From contig LRBF01000271.1 of the NCBI GenBank assembly GCA_001580565.1, forward strand, positions 1 through 64,000: a stretch of DNA of 64,000 nucleotides, written 5' to 3'. The DNA comes from Caballeronia megalochromosomata. GTDB lineage: Bacteria > Pseudomonadota > Gammaproteobacteria > Burkholderiales > Burkholderiaceae. Positions 17,397 to 25,796 of the stretch are shown here, piece after piece. The translations under genes were made by a program, and so were the position numbers. The notes below the pieces were generated by a model that searched no databases, was not told where the DNA came from, and worked only from the letters and a program-made list of their open reading frames with translations. Each line of letters opens with the position of its first letter. The stretch's first letter is position 1.

Positions 17397-18323
17397 ATGC
17401 CCCAGCGCCTTCCACCGCTCAACGCCCTGCGTCTTTTCGAAGCCGCCGCGCGCCATCGCAGTTTCAAGCTCGCCGCCGCCGAACTCAACGTGACGCCGGG
17501 CGCGGTGAGCCATGGCATCGGCGCGCTGGAGGAGATGCTCGGCGTCGAGCTCTTCGTGCGCGAGCCGCGCGGGCTGTCGCTGAGCGCTGCCGGCGAACAC
17601 TATCTGCCGTATATCGCCGAAGCGTTTTCGCTCATCGCCATCGGCACGCAGACGCTGCCCGACAAGCGCCGCCGCCGCTCGATCGCCGTCACCTGTGCGC
17701 CCACCCTCGCCGCGCGCTGGCTCGTCCCGCGCCTCGCGGATTTCCGCGCGCGCTGGCCCGGCATCGACGTCAGTGTCGACACCTCGCGCCGTCAGGCGGG
17801 CTTTCCCGTCGATGGCTTCGATTTCGGCCTGCGTCTGAGTCGCGGCCCGGTGGACGGCGCATCGTGGCAACGTCTGTTCGGCGAGCGGCTCGTGCCCGTG
17901 TGCAGTCCGGCGTATCGCGCGAGCCTGACAGGCGCCGACGGCATCCCCGATCTCGCGCGCGCCGCGCTCATCCACGTCGATACCGCGAGTCAGGACTGGC
18001 AGGCGTGGATGGACGGCGCGAACCTCGACGGCCTCGATCTTCACGGCGGCCTGCGCTTCGATACCGTCCAGCTCGCGTTCGATGCCGCCGCGGCCGGACT
18101 CGGCGTCGCCATCGGCCGGCGTCCGCTCGTCGATCGCGAACTGGCGGCGGGCACGCTCGTCGAAGCGTCCGCGACGAGCGTCGAGACGCAGACCGCATAC
18201 TGGCTCTGCGAGTCGCCGCAAGCGGGCGCTCGCGCCGATCTCGTCGCGTTTCGCAACTGGCTGATCGCGCAGGCGGCGGCGTTCGTCGAAGACGGCGACG
18301 CGGCGGCCAGGCGTGACGGTTGA
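17397..18323 (+). CDS. LysR-family regulator, GcvA-like
   Basis: A 308-residue LysR-type regulator. The opening RLPPLNALRLFEAAARHRSFKLAAAELNVTPGAVSH is the GcvA-type DNA-binding domain (the LPPLNALRAFEAAARH signature), followed by the linker helix and an effector-binding domain from about 93. It lies between two MFS genes in the same orientation and its 3' end reaches to within 86 bases of the next MFS start. It may regulate either transporter. There is no glycine-cleavage operon here, so a role in glycine metabolism is not implied. Confidence 0.9.
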   Translation: MPQRLPPLNALRLFEAAARHRSFKLAAAELNVTPGAVSHGIGALEEMLGVELFVREPRGLSLSAAGEHYLPYIAEAFSLIAIGTQTLPDKRRRRSIAVTCAPTLAARWLVPRLADFRARWPGIDVSVDTSRRQAGFPVDGFDFGLRLSRGPVDGASWQRLFGERLVPVCSPAYRASLTGADGIPDLARAALIHVDTASQDWQAWMDGANLDGLDLHGGLRFDTVQLAFDAAAAGLGVAIGRRPLVDRELAAGTLVEASATSVETQTAYWLCESPQAGARADLVAFRNWLIAQAAAFVEDGDAAARRDG

Positions 18324-18408
18324 ACTGCGCTCATCCGCCCGCGAAAACTTTTCGTTTGTCAGCACGGACGTTCGCCTGCGAGGATGGCCGCAAGGAGGAA
18401 TACGCGCC

Positions 18409-19677
18409 ATGCCGTCCCTGTCGAGCACCACCCGCAATATCAGCACGAACCGCGCAGCGAGCTGGGCGCTCATCGGCGCTGCCGCACTGATCCTGAGCGC
18501 CGCCATGGGCGTGCGCCAGACGTTCGGGCTTTTTATCGGACCGTTTTCCTTCGATCGCGGTCTGCCCATCACCTTGGTCGCCTTCGCGATCGCGCTGCAC
18601 AATCTCGTCTGGGGCTTCGCGCAGCCGTTCGCCGGCGCCGCGGCCGACCGATACGGCGCGGCGCCCGTCGTCGCGCTGGGCGCGGCCACGTTCGCCGCCG
18701 GACTCGCGCTCGCGGCCGCCGCGACCTCCGGATGGATGCTCGTGCTCGGCCTCGGCTTGCTTGTCGGCATCGGCATCAGTTGCACGAGTTTCGGGGTCGT
18801 GCTCGCGACGGTCGGGCGCGTCGCGTCGCCGCAAACGCGCAGTGTCGCGATGGGCCTCGCCAGCGCGGGCGGCTCGCTCGGGCAAGTGCTGATGGTGCCG
18901 TTCGCGCAGGAAGTGCGCGTGCATGCGGGCGTGCCGGCGTCGCTCTACGCCCTCGCCTTCGTACTGCTGCTTGCCGCGCCCTTCGGCATCGTGCTCGATC
19001 GCGCGAGCCGCCGGAGCAAGGCATCGGCGAACGTGTCGGCATCGAACGAAACACACGCGATGCCGCTGCGCGAAACGCTCGCGTATGCGTCGCGTCATCG
19101 CGGCTATCGGCTGCTCACGCTCGGTTTCTTCACATGCGGTTTTCAGCTCGCATTCATCGCGACCCATCTGCCGGGCTATCTGATGCTTTGCCACATGCCG
19201 GTCGGGCTCGGCGCAACGGCGCTCGCGCTGATCGGCCTCTTCAACATGATCGGCAGCTGGGGATGCGGATGGCTGGGCGGGCGCTGGCGGCAGCATCATG
19301 TGCTCGCGTGGCTCTATCTGATTCGCGGCGGCGCGATCGCCCTCTTCGTTCTGCTGCCGACGACGAGCGTATCCGTCGTCCTGTTCGCCGCCGTGATGGG
19401 GCTGACGTGGCTCGGCACGGTGCCGCTCACCAACGGGCTCATCGCGAAGGTATTCGGCACGCGGCATCTCGGCACGCTGTTCGGCGTCGTGTTTCTCAGC
19501 CATCAGCTCGGATCGTTTCTCGGCGCGTGGCTCGGCGGCTATGTGTTCGATACGACCGGCTCCTACTCGCTGATCTGGGGCGCGACGGCGGTCGCCGGGC
19601 TGGTCGCGGCGCTGCTGCACTTTCCCATCGACGATCGGCCCGTCACCGAAGCGTCGTTCGCGGGCGTACGCGCGTGA
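18409..19677 (+). CDS. MFS transporter
   Basis: A 422-residue twelve-helix major facilitator, of the monocarboxylate/oxalate-formate-like branch judging from GVRQTFGLFIGPF in helix 1 and the AGAAADRYGAAPV motif A-like loop. ATG 18409 has AAGGAGG ten bases upstream, which fixes the start and rules out a longer frame to 18313 that would overlap the LysR gene. It converges on the PBP7-like gene with 8 bases between stops. It probably belongs with the GcvA-like regulator just upstream. Substrate unknown. Confidence 0.85.
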   Translation: MPSLSSTTRNISTNRAASWALIGAAALILSAAMGVRQTFGLFIGPFSFDRGLPITLVAFAIALHNLVWGFAQPFAGAAADRYGAAPVVALGAATFAAGLALAAAATSGWMLVLGLGLLVGIGISCTSFGVVLATVGRVASPQTRSVAMGLASAGGSLGQVLMVPFAQEVRVHAGVPASLYALAFVLLLAAPFGIVLDRASRRSKASANVSASNETHAMPLRETLAYASRHRGYRLLTLGFFTCGFQLAFIATHLPGYLMLCHMPVGLGATALALIGLFNMIGSWGCGWLGGRWRQHHVLAWLYLIRGGAIALFVLLPTTSVSVVLFAAVMGLTWLGTVPLTNGLIAKVFGTRHLGTLFGVVFLSHQLGSFLGAWLGGYVFDTTGSYSLIWGATAVAGLVAALLHFPIDDRPVTEASFAGVRA

Positions 19678-19685
19678 AGAGCCCG

Positions 19686-20504
19686 CTAGCGCTTCATTAG
19701 CCAGCTGCGCAGATTCACCGCATCCTGGACGTGCGCGTGCGCGTTCGGCGCGCCGAGAATCACAAGGAGCGTCGGACGTCCATGCACCTGCGTAACGACG
19801 ATAAGGCAATGCCCCGCCTCATTCGTGAATCCCGTCTTCTGCAGACCGACGCGCCATGACGCGCGATACACGAGCGGATCGGTATTGCGATACATCAGCG
19901 GCCCTGCACCGCCGAGCACGAGCTTCTGGTGCGAGGTCGCGTAGTCGCGGATCACCGGATAGCGATACGCAGCGCGCGCGAGCTTCGTGAGATCGCGCGC
20001 GGTCGATACATTGTGCGGCGACAGGCCGGTCGGATCGACGAAATAGCTGCGGTTCATGTGCAGGCGCTTCGCGGTACGGTTCATCGCGCGCACGAAGCCC
20101 GCGCGGCCGCCGGGATAATCGCGGCTCAACGCATAGGCGGCGCGATTCTCCGATGACATCAGCGCGATATGCAGCATCGTTTTGCGCAACAGAAGCGAGC
20201 CGACCGGCAGACGCGAACGCGACCACTTGAGGCGATCGACGTCGGCATCGGTGATGCGCGCGGGCTTGAGCAGTGAGCGCTTCGAGTCGAGCACGACCAT
20301 CGCGGTGAGCAGCTTGGTGAGCGATGCGATCGGCACGCGCTCGTCGGCATGCTTCGCGTAGAGCGTGCGACCGCTCGTCAGATCGACGGCTATCGCAGCG
20401 CGCGCCTGTACGACCGGTTTGCTGGCGACGCGTTTCGCGTGCGCGATGAGCGGCACGAGACTCGCGAAGATGAAGACGATGAAGAAGAGATGGAATTTGA
20501 GCAT
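19686..20504 (-). CDS. pbpG: D-alanyl-D-alanine endopeptidase, PBP7-like
   Basis: A 272-residue exported serine peptidase of family S11. A signal peptide is seen (LKFHLFFIVFIFASLVPLIAHA, about 2-23). The three active-site motifs are SLTK (Ser61, Lys64), SEN (118-120) and KTG (223-225). The short length without a C-terminal amphipathic anchor fits PBP7/PbpG, which trims peptidoglycan cross-links in the periplasm, rather than DacA/DacC. ATG 20504 is chosen because it starts directly at the signal peptide; a frame to 20564 adds 20 residues. Single gene. Confidence 0.88.
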   Translation of the reverse strand: MLKFHLFFIVFIFASLVPLIAHAKRVASKPVVQARAAIAVDLTSGRTLYAKHADERVPIASLTKLLTAMVVLDSKRSLLKPARITDADVDRLKWSRSRLPVGSLLLRKTMLHIALMSSENRAAYALSRDYPGGRAGFVRAMNRTAKRLHMNRSYFVDPTGLSPHNVSTARDLTKLARAAYRYPVIRDYATSHQKLVLGGAGPLMYRNTDPLVYRASWRVGLQKTGFTNEAGHCLIVVTQVHGRPTLLVILGAPNAHAHVQDAVNLRSWLMKR

Positions 20505-20582
20505 GACGCGACTCAGATGCGCGTCATCGAAATACGTGGCAGCGGCATGGGCGGCAACAGGCAAAGGAGCCCGCTACCGTAA

Positions 20583-20618
20583 GTTGCGCGGCTTAAGTGA
20601 AACTTAAAACCGCGCAAC
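20583..20618 (-). terminator. Stem-loop behind the MdtG-like gene
   Basis: GTTGCGCGG (20583-20591) pairs with CCGCGCAAC (20610-20618), and inner TTAAGT/ACTTAA lengthens the stem. It lies 5 bases beyond the stop of the minus-strand MFS gene and in front of the PBP7-like gene. No T-tract follows on the minus strand, so an intrinsic terminator is possible but not certain. Confidence 0.45.
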
Positions 20619-20623
20619 ATGCC

Positions 20624-21856
20624 TTATCGCGTGCGCGCCCAATGCGCCAGTCCCGCGCACGCAATCAGCAGGCTTCCCGTCACGAAGAACACCGAGTGCA
20701 ATCCGAGCAGCACGCCGATCTGCCCGCCGATCAGCGGCCCGACGACTTGCCCGCTGAACTGCGCCGATTGCAGATAGCCGAGCATCTGCCCGCTGCTGTT
20801 TTCATCGACGGCGCTGCGTGCCAGCTTCGCGATCGAAGGCAGCAAACCAGCGAGCGTCATGCCCATCAGCATGCGCAGGACGGCGAGCTGCCACCACTGG
20901 TGCACGAACGCCTGCGGAATCATCGCGATGCCGGTCAGCACGAGGCATCCGACGATCACATTCCAGCTCCCGATGCGGTCCGCCAGCGCGCCGAGCCGCG
21001 CCGCCGTCAACATGCTGCCGAGCGCCGAGCACGCCATCACGATGCCCGCGATACGCGCCACATGATCCGCCTGCACGCCGAGACCGCCGATATAAACGGT
21101 GATGATCGGTTCGATCGACATGTTCGCGAGCAGCACCATCATCGCGGTCGCGAGCAGCGCGGCCACCACGATATAGTTCGTGCGATGCGCATGCGTCGAA
21201 GCCGTGTGCGACGCGCGCTTCTTCGCATCGTCCGGACGAAAGTCCTCCTTCACCAGGAAGATCGTGGCGAGCGCGGCCACCGCGATCATCCCCGCGCCCG
21301 CGAAAAACGTACCGCGAATGCCGATCAGTCCCGGCAACACGCCGCCGATCAGCGGCCCGGCGAGATTGCCCGCGAGCGCGCCCGTCGACAATATGCCGAG
21401 CGCCCACCCTGCCCGCTCGCGCGGCGCCTGCGTGCCGATCATCACCGTCGACGCCGACGCGTATCCGCCGATCAGCCCCGCGAGCAGACGCAGCACGACC
21501 AGTTGATGCACCGAATGCGCGACGCCAATCAGCGACATCACGACGGCCATGCCGACCGCTGCGCGCACGAGCATCGGCTTGCGGCCGTAACGATCGGCGA
21601 GGCGTCCCCAGAGCGGCGCGGTGACGGCGGTGCCGAGAAACGTCGCGCTGAACGCGACGCCCGACCATTCGATCACCGCCGCCTGCGACTGAACGCCGAG
21701 TTGCCGCACATACAGCGGCAGGAACGGCAGCAGCATGCTGAGACTCACGAGCGTCGTGAACGAACCGAATACGCAGACGGCGAGATTGCGCCGCCAGTAC
21801 TGACCGTTGCGTTCGGCGTAACCGAGCGGCATCGACGCGGAAATAACCTGGCTCAT
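20624..21856 (-). CDS. MFS multidrug transporter, MdtG/DHA1-like
   Basis: A 410-residue twelve-helix drug:proton antiporter-type protein. Motif A is seen as GRLADRYGRKPML (about 84-96), followed by the motif-B-type arginine region (LRLLAGLIGG) and motif C-like GPLIGGVLPG. The sequence resembles MdtG-type multidrug exporters. It lies on the same strand downstream of a LysR gene (gap 120 bases) and may be controlled by it. A stem-loop follows the stop codon. Confidence 0.85.
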   Translation of the reverse strand: MSQVISASMPLGYAERNGQYWRRNLAVCVFGSFTTLVSLSMLLPFLPLYVRQLGVQSQAAVIEWSGVAFSATFLGTAVTAPLWGRLADRYGRKPMLVRAAVGMAVVMSLIGVAHSVHQLVVLRLLAGLIGGYASASTVMIGTQAPRERAGWALGILSTGALAGNLAGPLIGGVLPGLIGIRGTFFAGAGMIAVAALATIFLVKEDFRPDDAKKRASHTASTHAHRTNYIVVAALLATAMMVLLANMSIEPIITVYIGGLGVQADHVARIAGIVMACSALGSMLTAARLGALADRIGSWNVIVGCLVLTGIAMIPQAFVHQWWQLAVLRMLMGMTLAGLLPSIAKLARSAVDENSSGQMLGYLQSAQFSGQVVGPLIGGQIGVLLGLHSVFFVTGSLLIACAGLAHWARTR

Positions 21857-21976
21857 TTTGACCTCGACACGGCAAACAGATCGATGGCGAGCGCAACCGC
21901 ATGCGCGCCAATAGAGGTCAGTCTATATTCGATCGAATCGCGAGAGAATCGACGATTAACGGAAGACAATCTTCCG

Positions 21977-22900
21977 TTATGCGGTTGAATCGAGCTGCAA
22001 TTGCGCGAAATGGTGTCGCAGGCGCGGCGTCACGAAATCGACGAACGCGCGCACCTTCGGCACCGACAGCCGTCCATGCGGCGTCAGCAGATGCACGGGC
22101 AGCGGCGCATGCTCGCTATCCGGCAGCACGATCTGCAGCGTCCTGTCCTTCACTTCCTTCGCGACGTGATACGAAAAAAGCCGTGTGAGACCGTGTCCAT
22201 CGACGGCGGATGCGACCGCCGCCCGCACCGTGTTCACGATGAAGCGCGGCGCGAACTGCACGACTTGCGGAATCGTCGAACCGCTCGCAGTCGGAAAGCT
22301 CCACGAGTCGAGGCCGAAATGCGTCATCGAGATGATCTGATGTTGCGCGAGATCGGCGGGCTGCCCGATACGCGGATGCTTCGCGAGATAGCGCGGCGAG
22401 CCGGCCACGACGCGCCGCACTTCGCCCAGCGGAATCGCGATCAGCGTCGAGTCCGACAGATGCGCGATGCGCAGCGCCACGTCGATGCCTTCGTCGATCA
22501 GGCTCACGGGACGGTCGAGCATCTGCAGGCGCACGGAAACGGCGGGAAAGCGCGCGATGAAATCGTCGAGCATGGGACGCAGCAGGTCTTCGCCCGCGGC
22601 GACGGGCGCGGTGATCGTCAGAAGCCCGCGCGGCGCGGAAGCTTCGTGCGCGATCAGCAGGTCGGCTTCTTCGAGATCGGTGAGGATCCGCCGGCACGCG
22701 GCGGCGTAACGCTCGCCGGCTTCGGACAGCTTGATCGTGCGCGTCGTGCGATGGAGCAACGCCGTACCGGTATGCGCCTCGAGAAAGGCGATTGCCCGGC
22801 TCACGGCGGCGGGCGAGCGGTTGAGCCGCCGCCCCGCGCCCGCCAGACTGCCCTCGTCCAGCGTGGCGATGAAGACTTTCATCGCGTCGATTCGGTCCAT
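21977..22900 (-). CDS. LysR-family transcriptional regulator
   Basis: A 307-residue LysR regulator with the MDRIDAMKVFIATLDEGSLAGAGRRLNRS opening typical of the large proteobacterial group that controls neighbouring efflux or oxidoreductase genes. The helix-turn-helix spans about 18-40 and the effector domain starts about 90. It is read in the same direction as, and directly upstream of, the MdtG-like exporter. A plausible arrangement is regulator plus regulated efflux pump. Confidence 0.88.
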   Translation of the reverse strand: MDRIDAMKVFIATLDEGSLAGAGRRLNRSPAAVSRAIAFLEAHTGTALLHRTTRTIKLSEAGERYAAACRRILTDLEEADLLIAHEASAPRGLLTITAPVAAGEDLLRPMLDDFIARFPAVSVRLQMLDRPVSLIDEGIDVALRIAHLSDSTLIAIPLGEVRRVVAGSPRYLAKHPRIGQPADLAQHQIISMTHFGLDSWSFPTASGSTIPQVVQFAPRFIVNTVRAAVASAVDGHGLTRLFSYHVAKEVKDRTLQIVLPDSEHAPLPVHLLTPHGRLSVPKVRAFVDFVTPRLRHHFAQLQLDSTA

Positions 22901-22970
22901 GTCGGCTCGGTGCTTCGATTGATCGATGAAGCGCCAAGTCTACCGGACCGGATCGAGCGGATGCACTGCC

Positions 22971-23387
22971 TCAGACCACCGTGATCGTCACGTCGATGTT
23001 GCTCTTCAGCGCCTTCGAGTACGGGCAGGTCTGATGCGCCAGGTTCGCGATCTCCTCGGCCACCGCGCGTTCGATGCCCGGCAGGCTCACGTTCAGGCGC
23101 GCACGCAGCAGGTACGCTTCGCCCGCCATGCCGAGGTCCACTTCCGCATCGACGGCGGTCTCGGCGGGCAGCCGGACCTTCAGCTTCGCGGCGGCCTTGC
23201 CCATCGCGCCGATGAAACACGCTGACCAGCCCGCGGCCAGCATCTGCTCGGGATTGGTGCCCGCGCCCGTGGATCCGGGCGGCGAGAGTTTCACGTCGAG
23301 ACGGCCATCGGTGCTCTTCGCATGGCCTTCGCGGCCTCCGACGACGTGGGTTTTGCCGGTGTACAGGACGGTGTCGATCTGGGTCAT
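22971..23387 (-). CDS. ohr: Organic hydroperoxide resistance protein (Ohr/OsmC family)
   Basis: A 138-residue thiol peroxidase that reduces organic hydroperoxides in the cytoplasm. Both reactive cysteines are present, Cys57 in SACFIG and Cys121 in TCPYS, along with the N-terminal LYTGKTHVVGGREG strand containing the conserved Arg, all at Ohr spacing. ATG has AGAGGAA upstream. It is the last of three closely spaced minus-strand genes after two small exported proteins (gap of 35 bases), and so is likely transcribed from the promoter carrying the repeated box at 24118-24149. No ohrR (MarR) gene is next to it, which is unusual for ohr and supports control by the neighbouring two-component system. 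Confidence 0.9.
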   Translation of the reverse strand: MTQIDTVLYTGKTHVVGGREGHAKSTDGRLDVKLSPPGSTGAGTNPEQMLAAGWSACFIGAMGKAAAKLKVRLPAETAVDAEVDLGMAGEAYLLRARLNVSLPGIERAVAEEIANLAHQTCPYSKALKSNIDVTITVV

Positions 23388-23422
23388 GATGCGTTCCTCT
23401 TGTGTGTACGAAAGTGAATGGC

Positions 23423-23695
23423 TCAGTGATGCGCGAAGAGTTTCGCGGTGTCGTTCGCCACAGTGACGCGCGCGCCCGATTGCGAGACCGTGTCGCCCAT
23501 GCCGCCGTATGCCTGCATCGGCATGGCGGCGCTTTCGCTGGCGATGGTCTGCGCGCTGACGCCGCGTTGCGAGGCCGGTGCGCCCGCGAGCGGGTCGTAG
23601 TGCGGCGCGGGACCGTAGCCGCTGCTGGCGAATGCGGAGCCGGCGGCGACGGCGCTGACGGCGATGACTGCGGCGGTGACGAATTGCTTGATCAT
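23423..23695 (-). CDS. Small exported protein of unknown function
   Basis: A 90-residue protein with a clear signal peptide (IKQFVTAAVIAVSAVAAGSAFA, about 2-23). The mature part of about 67 residues is rich in Gly, Ala, Ser and Tyr and has no cysteine. The ATG at 23695 starts directly at the signal peptide; the frame continues upstream to 23779 but overlaps the DUF4148 gene. It lies 40 bases after the DUF4148 gene and 35 before ohr, so a three-gene transcript is likely. I do not recognise the family beyond small periplasmic peptides common in Burkholderiaceae. Confidence 0.75.
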   Translation of the reverse strand: MIKQFVTAAVIAVSAVAAGSAFASSGYGPAPHYDPLAGAPASQRGVSAQTIASESAAMPMQAYGGMGDTVSQSGARVTVANDTAKLFAHH

Positions 23696-23735
23696 GATCG
23701 TGTCTCTCTTTGCAATGATTTCGGTGAATGGGTGA

Positions 23736-23954
23736 TCAGCTGCCTTGATACAGGCTGCGCAGCGCGGCGATCTGGCCATCGCGCTGTGCCTGCACCAGTT
23801 CGCGCTTCACTTCGGCGCGCGTCTTGCCGGCGTAGGCGTGCTTCGCCACGGCCTGTTCGGTTTGCACGCTTGACGCGTTGTTCGTCACGGCGGCGTGAGC
23901 GACACCCGTGACAGCGCTGGCGATGAGAGCGAAAGCAACGAGGGTGGATTTCAT
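23736..23954 (-). CDS. DUF4148 small exported protein
   Basis: A 72-residue protein with a signal peptide (about 1-21, ending AHA) and the DUF4148 signature GKTRAEVKRELVQAQRDGQIAAL spread over about 42-64. DUF4148 proteins are short periplasmic helical proteins, numerous in Burkholderiaceae, with no established function. ATG 23954 has AAGGAGA seven bases upstream, which decides the start. It is the first gene of the unit leading to ohr, and the repeated regulator-type box (24118-24149) lies about 165 bases upstream. Confidence 0.85.
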   Translation of the reverse strand: MKSTLVAFALIASAVTGVAHAAVTNNASSVQTEQAVAKHAYAGKTRAEVKRELVQAQRDGQIAALRSLYQGS

Positions 23955-24117
23955 GGTGTTTCTCCTTTGGCGGATCAATCAGTCAGTTGAATGAGTTACG
24001 GCACGTGGGCTTCGCGGGTGTTCGCCTTGCGTTTCACTCGTGAGCCGTCGTTGTGTGTATTTGAAGCCTCGCAGGTATCTGGCTTGTGTCCGGGAGGCGG
24101 GGCTTATGCAATGTTTT

Positions 24118-24149
24118 GTATCGCGTGCATTCCAGATACATTGCGATAC
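24118..24149. promoter_or_regulatory. Response-regulator-type box, copy 1 (before the DUF4148-ohr unit)
   Basis: On the plus strand this reads GTATCGC (24118-24124), AGATACA (24134-24140) and GCGATAC (24143-24149). On the minus strand that is two GTATC half-sites 10 bases apart (the spacing OmpR-type regulators use) plus an inverted third. A near-identical copy lies at 24833-24865. Similarity extends on the left through GCAATGTT and a TTGTGTC-rich block. Regulator identity is inferred from the two-component system 0.9 kb away. Confidence 0.65.
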
Positions 24150-24159
24150 GAAACCCGGC

Positions 24160-24684
24160 TTAGCGCTCGGCCAGCAGCTTCTGGATCGCCGCTTCGGTCT
24201 GCGCGTAATCGCCCTCGCCGAAGTGCGTGTAGGCCACGTGCCCGTGCTTGTCGATCAGATAGAACGCCGGCCAGTACTGGTTGCCATACGCGGCCCAGGC
24301 CGCATAGCGGTTGTCCTGCGCGACGGGATACGTGATGCCGAAGCGCTCGATTGCGCGCTTCACGTTGTTCGTGTCCTGCTCGAACGGAAACTCGGGCGTA
24401 TGCACGCCGACGACGACAAGCCCTTGCGTCGCATACTTCTGATGCCACGACTTCACGGCGGGCAACGTATTGATGCAGTTGCCGCACGCGAAGGTCCAGA
24501 AATCGACGAGCACGACCTTGCCGCGCAACTGCGCGAGCGTGAGCGGCTTGCTGTTGAGCCACTGGTCGATACCGGCGAATTCCGGCGCGATGTTGTCGGC
24601 GGGTGCGGCGGCGTGCACGGGCGTGATGGCCGCGCAGGCGGCGAGTCCGGCGCACGCGGCTGCGTTCTTGATGGCGGCGAGCAT
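24160..24684 (-). CDS. TlpA-like exported thioredoxin-fold protein
   Basis: A 174-residue protein with a signal peptide (about 1-25) and a thioredoxin-like domain of the TlpA/ResA/DipZ-C type. The redox motif is CGNC (Cys67-Cys70) in DFWTFACGNCINTLP, and the YWPAFYLID stretch supplies the cis-proline region. The WTFACGNC form is characteristic of the soluble domain of DipZ-like proteins, which act in the periplasm on protein disulfides or peroxides. No CcdA-like membrane electron donor lies next to it. It is divergent from the small ORF and two-component operon, with the second copy of the repeated box about 150 bases upstream. Confidence 0.87.
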   Translation of the reverse strand: MLAAIKNAAACAGLAACAAITPVHAAAPADNIAPEFAGIDQWLNSKPLTLAQLRGKVVLVDFWTFACGNCINTLPAVKSWHQKYATQGLVVVGVHTPEFPFEQDTNNVKRAIERFGITYPVAQDNRYAAWAAYGNQYWPAFYLIDKHGHVAYTHFGEGDYAQTEAAIQKLLAER

Positions 24685-24832
24685 GACGAAGTCCTTTGAA
24701 TGCGGTAGAAAATCGGAGCGCGCGATACAGCCATATCGCCCCGGCAGGCCGACGTTCGCATCGGCATGACCGCATTGGACTGCGCGCGCGTATCCCGCTT
24801 GTGTCGGGGAAAGGCGCGCTGCGCAATGTTAT

Positions 24833-24865
24833 GTATCGCGTGACATGCGAGATACACTGCGATAC
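24833..24865. promoter_or_regulatory. Response-regulator-type box, copy 2 (thioredoxin / two-component divergent region)
   Basis: GTATCGC (24833-24839), AGATACA (24850-24856) and GCGATAC (24859-24865), the same layout as the box at 24118-24149. It lies about 150 bases upstream of the thioredoxin start, matching the distance of copy 1 from the DUF4148 start, and 58 bases upstream of the small ORF that leads the two-component operon. This suggests one regulator controls both minus-strand units and perhaps itself. Confidence 0.65.
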
Positions 24866-24922
24866 AAAACGTCCGCCAAACCGCGCTATAACGCAGACAT
24901 CGCGCAATGAGCGGAGCTTCGA

Positions 24923-25066
24923 ATGAAACGCATGCTGGCGGTCCTCGCCTTTCTCCTCGGCGGGATCGCGACGGAAATGGCCCATCCGGTCCAGTGTCTG
25001 CTGGTCAGCCCGAGCCGGGTGCAACTCAAGCGTCAACGACAACGATCCATCGATGGAAACCACTGA
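24923..25066 (+). CDS. Small leader ORF overlapping the response regulator start
   Basis: A 47-residue open frame with ATG at 24923 and GGAG at about nine bases upstream. The product opens with a hydrophobic segment (MLAVLAFLLGGIA, about 4-16), then a polar, basic tail with one Cys. Its stop codon lies 14 bases inside the response regulator gene, so translation of the two is probably coupled. It could be a small membrane or exported peptide of the signalling system, or only a translational leader. I recognise no family. Confidence 0.5.
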   Translation: MKRMLAVLAFLLGGIATEMAHPVQCLLVSPSRVQLKRQRQRSIDGNH

Positions 25067-25796
25067 TCACGTATTGATCGTCGACGACGATCGCGGCATT
25101 CGGGAACTGCTCGCCACCTACCTCGAAAAGAACGGCATGCGCGTATCACTCGCGGCGAACGGCCGGCAGATGCGCGCCGTGCTGGAGCAGCAAGGCGCGC
25201 CGGATCTGATCGTGCTCGATCTGATGCTGCCCGGTGAAGACGGTCTCGTGCTGTGCCGCGAACTGCGCGCGGGCAAGTTCCGCGACGTGCCGGTGCTGAT
25301 GCTCACCGCGCGCAACGAGGAAGCCGACCGCATTCTCGGCCTCGAAATGGGCGCCGACGATTACCTGCCGAAACCCTTCGCGGTGCGCGAGCTGCTCGCG
25401 CGCATCCGTTCGGTGTTGCGCCGCACGCGCATGTTGCCGCCGGGAATGGAAGTGAACGAATCTTCGGCCATGCTCGGATTCGGCGACTGGCGCCTCGATA
25501 CGACCGCGCGCCATCTGCTCGACGCCGAGGGCACGATGGTCGCGCTGTCCGGCGCGGAGTACCGGCTGCTGCGCGTATTTCTCGACAATGCGCAGCGCGT
25601 GCTCACGCGCGACCAATTGCTGAATCTGACGCAAGGACGCCAGGCCGATGCGTTCGACCGCTCCATCGACCTGCTCGTGTCGCGTCTGCGCCAGCGCCTG
25701 CGCGACACGGCCCGCGAGCCGCGCTATATCAAGACGCTGCGCAGCGAAGGCTATGTGTTCTCGGCCGACGTCAAACCCATCGAGTCTTCTCAATGA
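25053..25796 (+). CDS. OmpR-family response regulator
   Basis: A 247-residue two-component response regulator. The receiver domain (about 5-120) has the acidic pocket Asp11-Asp12, phospho-acceptor Asp56 in IVLDLMLPGEDG, Thr85 and Lys107. The C-terminal winged-helix trans_reg_C domain (about 145-240) ends with RYIKTLRSEGYVF, the typical wing. Its stop overlaps the kinase start (ATGA), so the pair is translationally coupled. It is the likely ligand of the boxes at 24118-24149 and 24833-24865, because these show the 10-base direct-repeat spacing of OmpR/PhoB-type sites. Signal sensed is unknown; target genes suggest peroxide or thiol stress in the envelope. Confidence 0.93.
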   Translation: METTDHVLIVDDDRGIRELLATYLEKNGMRVSLAANGRQMRAVLEQQGAPDLIVLDLMLPGEDGLVLCRELRAGKFRDVPVLMLTARNEEADRILGLEMGADDYLPKPFAVRELLARIRSVLRRTRMLPPGMEVNESSAMLGFGDWRLDTTARHLLDAEGTMVALSGAEYRLLRVFLDNAQRVLTRDQLLNLTQGRQADAFDRSIDLLVSRLRQRLRDTAREPRYIKTLRSEGYVFSADVKPIESSQ

